A DNA stretch of 64,000 nucleotides, taken from Hymenopus coronatus. Its lineage: Eukaryota; Arthropoda; Insecta; Mantodea; Hymenopodidae. This document shows, piece after piece, positions 53,601 through 59,600 of this stretch. The translations under genes and the position numbers were made by a program. Where the stretch lies: positions 95,276,781 through 95,340,780 of the forward strand of contig CM060898.1 in assembly GCA_030762935.1 (NCBI GenBank). Direction: 5' to 3'. The notes under the pieces were generated by a model. The model was not told where the DNA came from. It worked only from the letters and a program-made list of their open reading frames with translations, and did not search any database. How positions within the stretch are numbered: position 1 is the first letter of the stretch; every line of letters starts with the position of its first letter.

Positions 53601-56600
53601 TTAATTTTGGACTTGGAAGGTTTTGTTTGCAGCATAAGGATTTTCATGAATTCAAGAACTATAAGTCACAGTTTAAAGGCTTTATTTCATATGTTTATTT
53701 GTCTACTATTTTAATAATACATTCTTGTAATAGTTTTACTACCTTTTAAAACCTAAAATATTTATTAAGCTCATTCATGTGTTTAGACCCATAAGTCTCT
53801 CTTCCGTTCTCCTCACAGGCAGATTCATTCCTATTGCACTTCAGCTTTAGCTAGATCAGGGGTATAAATGAGCTATTTGTAGATTCTCCATTTCCTGCCA
53901 TTTGTTTCCAAAATGTTTTTTCAGAATATTTTCAACATTGGTTGGTTTTCCTGTTTTTGCCTTCACACCAATTGGAAGCACATGTAGATAGATGTATATC
54001 GCCTAATCTCTTTCCCTTTAGAACACTTTTGGGGATACACAGATTGCTGCAATAATGTTATTCCAGAATCTGTTTTTTGCAATATTATTCTCGTCACTTG
54101 AGAAAACTTGAAGTGCCAGGAAGATGATTTCTGAAATTCAGCTGAACTTCTTGAAGTTAATAGATTTTGTTTTCTTCCTCGTGACTTTTTCAATTTGATC
54201 AAACATGTGATCTGCAGACAGAAATGAGTGTCTGGTCACTGGAAATACAATTTCAAGTTTCTCAATATCATGACATGTGTGCTCAAACCACCATTGGATT
54301 ACTTGGATTGATATTAAATGAACACTTGTCCATGAATTCACTTATTTTTAAAATTTCCAGCATCAGGTAACACATACCATTAATATTCACAAACATGAAA
54401 GCCATGAGGAATGTGCACAAAAAGTCATGTGAAAGCAATAATGAGCTGTCATTGGTTCCTGTGGACTTGGCAGTTTCTGCATTACAAGAAGTGGTGGACT
54501 TTGTGGGTTTGCTTTTAATGACAAATTATAACTTTGAATTTAACTATAAAACGGAGGTTTTTGTCTGGTTTTGTGAAACTATAACCATAGATCTCTTCAC
54601 TGCGTACAAAATGACATATCAACTCAAAAAAAAAATTGGACTTGGTGGGTTTGCATCTAAGTGTCTCATATAACTGGATATGTGTACAGTTTAGACATCA
54701 AAGAAATAACCAGATTAATATCTTATATATATCCAGATATATATCTTGAATTTTCTGAGAGTGCTCTTGTATGTGGTAATTAATTGTTCTTTCCCACAAG
54801 TTATGTGTAGGACAGAGTTGGAAAGATAGAACCATATTGAAAATTCAGTACAATAGCCGGGATTTGAACCATGGATATCCCAGTTGCTCTAATCAAGTTT
54901 GCTACCATGACAATTTGCTGGTACAATGCTCAACGATTCTACCATTCCAGTTTTTGCATAATTGGTAAACATAAGAAAGGGGCAAAATGTAACTATACAA
55001 AAAATATAAATCTCATTAAAACACAAATTTATGACAAAATCTTTTGTGGAATTAACCATCAGTAAGTTATTCTATGCTACTAGTTTAAATTTTTGATTTC
55101 TTAAAACCTTCTTAAGAGACACTGCTATTTGGTATCTCTGTGGTCATGTAAAGAACATGGAATTTCAAAGACATCACATTGTAATCCACTTTTTAAAAAT
55201 ATTACTACTGCTTTACCTACTGTATCTTTTACCGACAGTGAAATGTATAAAGAAAGTTTTTCTTGATTAACAAGAATAAGCTATTGTAAGAATAACTAGT
55301 AGAAGAGTGAGTAGAGAAATCATGTGACTGTTGCACTTCAGTTTTTTGTAATATATTATACTAAAATCATCCTTGCCTGTTTAGATAGCACTCTCAGTGA
55401 AAAAGGCGCCAGAAGATTATGCTCCAATGCCTGAAGGACTGGAAGCCCACTGGGAGGTCGTGGAAAGAATTCTTTTTCTTTATGCAAAGCTGAATCCCGG
55501 GCAAGGTTATGTTCAAGGAATGAATGAAATTATTGGCCCTATTTACTATACCTTTGCCTGTGATCCAGATTCAGTATGGAGAGGTACGTAACAATGGTTT
55601 CTAAATGCTAAAAGCTAGTGCATAGTGACCTTCACATAACTTTATTCATGTTTCCCTTATAGAACATGCTGAAGCAGATTGTTTCTTCTGCTTTACAAAT
55701 TTAATGGGAGAGATAAGAGACTTCTTCATAAAGTCATTGGACGAAGCAGAATGTGGAATAAATGGAATGATGTGTAAACTTGGTGAAGAGCTGAAACAAA
55801 GTGATCATTCAGTATGGGTCAGACTGCAGCAGCAAGAACTTTGTCCTCAGTATTACAGTTTCAGGTTAGAATAATTTGTTTAATAGAAAGGCACATTTGT
55901 AATTTGCATAATTTTGTTAAACAGAAATTCTCAAATAACAGTTGCAGCTTGGTCTTTGGGTAATGTCAACAGTTGCTTACAGCGCTTAGATATAGAGATC
56001 TTTAAGCTTTGTATTTTTAAAATTTCTGTAGGTAATTACATTAAATTTTGCTATAGTATAAAGCTACTAAACTGATTTTAATGCATGTACTAGGAAATAA
56101 TTATATGTTAATATTTGTACATTTTAAATTTTTTTGGCTGTGTTCTAATGCTACTTTCTCTATCACATGCTAGTTCAAGTTTTAATTTTCCACCCAACAA
56201 TTTGATACCTATATTACACCAGGAATTCATGTTTCGAGGACCTTGAAACACAAAAAAGCATTTTTAGAAAAAAAAAGTGTGTGCAGTACATGCATGTGAA
56301 AGAGGGGGAGAGGGAACTGCATAACTCAAAAACAAAATGTTTGTTAAGTACCAATTTTGGTATTTAAGTACAGTATCTTTGAAGAATGCACAAAATCTTC
56401 AGGAAAAGCCCATTCTAAACTAACATTAAATGAAAGATGTTTTGAAATGTTTGATTTTCTCAAAAACGCTGTAATGATTTTGGTTAAAATGCCATGTATT
56501 AAAGATATTTAAATGACAGATGTGTATCTCTAATTTTCTAAATAGCCTGTAAAGTCATCTTCATTTGGAAGGAATTTTGTATAATCATGTATAATTGGTA

Positions 56601-59600
56601 AATGTTAAGCAATAGATGAAAATGTATTGCACAAAGAATGTAGGTCTCTTTAAAACATACAATTTCTTTTAAGCAGCTTTTCTTGTGCCATTAGCCATTG
56701 CATGATATACATTGTTAATGGGTTAATTCATTTAACACTGTGTGGTTTGTTCAGAGCCCTTTCAATTTTCAATTGTTTCTCACAATAAAATGGAGAAAGT
56801 ATGAAATTTTAAGGCCAGTATATTTAGCTTCCAGTTGTTTTTTACTTCCTCTAGCATATATGTATAATGTACATAGTAGTAAGAAAAGGTATTGTATTCC
56901 ATCCAAAAATTTGATACAAGATTTCTCTGGAAATGCATGTTTTGAGGACCCCTAAATAAAATGTTAGAAAACTGTCAGTGTATGTGTGTGTCTGTTTGCA
57001 TGCATGTGTGCACGTGTGCATAACTCAAAAGTACAAATTGGTTAAATATCAAACCAATTATTTTTATTAATACACCACTTGTTTAAGATATTTTACAGAA
57101 CAAATAAGCTGTATATCTTAATGTTTAGGCAAATAACCTGTGAAATCCTCTTCATTCTGAATTAATGTTATTTAATGATTACTGATAAGAGATAGGACTA
57201 AAACTTACCATATAAACGATGTAGACCTGGTTAAAACACACAATTTATGCCAAATGAAGTTTTTTGTGACATTTGCCATTTCTGAGATATCTTTATATTG
57301 GCTTAAATTGTCAAATAATTTTTCTTTTTTCAACTGCTAAAATCACAATTCACTTTTTTTCTTTTGCTAATGCAAAGAGAATGGAATTTTAAAACCATCT
57401 CGGGACTACGCCATGGCCGAGTGGTTAGACCATTCGCCTCTCACCTAGACAGCCCGGGTTCGATCCCAAGCGACCGCATGTGAGATTTGTGGTGGGGCAG
57501 GTTTTATCCGGGTTCTCCAGTTTCCCCCACCATTGCATTCCACTGGTGCTCCATCTTCATGTATCATCAGTGTCACCGCCTGCGGGCGTTACACACTACT
57601 AAAAAAAAAAAAACATCTCATAGCAACCACTTTCAAAAGATTTGAGTAACACTTAAGCTAATTCTATCTCCCTTATACTGTAATAAAGTGTATAATAAAA
57701 CCATTTCTGCAAATGTTGATTTCAAATAGCACGAGACAGATTGAAGAATTAGCTTTTCTAAGAATAGTTTGCAGAATGGAGAGTGAAAGTCACATGAAAA
57801 TAACACATTATTTTCTCTTTTTGTGAGTTTTAAAAAGAATAATTTGTTGCAGATGGCTCACATTACTGTTGTCTCAAGAGTTCCCTCTCCCAGACGTTCT
57901 TCGCATTTGGGACTCCCTATTTGCTGATGAAAAACGTTTCAGTTTTCTCATCCATATATGCTGTGCTATGATCATGTAAGTATAATTTAGTTTGTGAAAC
58001 TTATGTTTTGAATTATATGTAATGAAATTTACCCTAACTTCCTTCATTTTTGTTTTCAGCCTATTGAGAGATCAGCTACTTTCTGGAGATTTTCCAGCAA
58101 ATGTAAAACTATTACAGGTAAGAAATTGTTTCTGTTTTCATTAATATTTTCTTAAGAATTTTTAAGAATTTTAAGATAATAAAGTTTTTGATAATATCTA
58201 ATGTGTGCACTAGGTGAAAAAAATTAATGAGCTAATCTTTGAAGGTGCTTTCAGAGACCCTACTCAAGATATTCCTGTTTTCTATATATTCATTTGGAAT
58301 GGCTCATTGAATTTTGCATGTATGAGACATTTGTGTATCCTTTGATCATGGCATATGATATAGTACATGTGAGGGGAAAAAATTTAGTTTGTTTAGATCT
58401 CACATATTCAAAAATTTCCTCTAGACTGTAACATCTGAGTTACTTTTGTAACTAAATTGCTAAAGCATTTGGCTCAATTCATTCAATCTTTTCTACCTTG
58501 GACTCACTGGCAACTCTCTTCAAAAGTGTGAAATGAGGGACAGGAATATAAAAAATGAGGAATATTTTGAATATTTCAGAATTTTGATGTACATATTTCT
58601 TCTGTTGTGTACAGAAATTCTGTCATCACTCAATGGTAATTTTAAATGTTTTATTTTAAACAATACTAAATAAAACAGTTTATAATAATGTAGATCATGG
58701 AAATTAATAAGAAACATTGTAACAAAGTTTTGGAATATCAATAAAATTGAGTGTACATCAAAGCCAGGAATCACAAAATGGCTTTTAATGATAAGGCAAC
58801 TTGTCTGTGAAATAAGTTTGAGTAATTACTCAATATAGTGGAAGTTTTTGAGTTAGTGATTCACAATGGATCATTATTGCTGTGTTCAGCAAAGAGACAT
58901 GCTTCTCTAGTGTAGTATTCCAACCTCTCAGGTTTTCTGTGAAGGATGCTCACGACCACTTTGGACAGTCTTTACCACTCTAATAATTCATTCTTTTGTA
59001 GGTTTTCAAATTTATTATGGCACATGACTCTTCTTCCATTGGGAATTACTTTAAAAAATGCCATATAGACTCACAAAATGGCATTTCTTGCAGCAACTAT
59101 TTTACAACTTCTAAAATTTGGCATTACATTTTGGCATTATTTACTTAATACTGAGTTTCAGATAATGCTCAAACTAACATTCAGTGATAATATAGAATCT
59201 GTCAGTGTTAAATCAGTTAACATTGCGTTAAAATTTAGCATTGGTAAAACAGCCCTAAAGGTATTGTTTTTAAGATTTTATGTTACTGGGTTTTTCATTT
59301 AATGGTAAGTTTCATTTCATTTAATGTTAGAATTTTCAAAGCATTTAAGGATTTATCCTGAAGGTTTTTTAAGTAATTGCTGCAAGAAGCTAACAGTATA
59401 TTTGTTGGGGTCTGCTTGATGCTTAATCGGTGATAACACATTTTTGGCTGCTTTAATTTCAATGTAAACCTCCAGTTTTAAACACTTTAAATTCTCTTTA
59501 CACTTGACACTTTTTGGTGGTACACTTTGTTAGCATAAAATTGTTGTAGTTGAATAAGTAGAGTCAGACTGTAAAATTCAGTGCCACAGCCTGGATTTGA

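Noticed and set aside
54395..54673. 92-codon plus-strand frame
   Set aside because: No family resemblance or splice context. It overlaps the minus-strand relic region and is probably chance.
57402..57475. Functional tRNA-Ser/Leu gene
   Set aside because: The A- and B-boxes are good, but the sequence continues as SINE B with a poly-A tail and target duplication, and the same unit recurs at 27.8 and 40.9 kb. No closed acceptor stem was seen.
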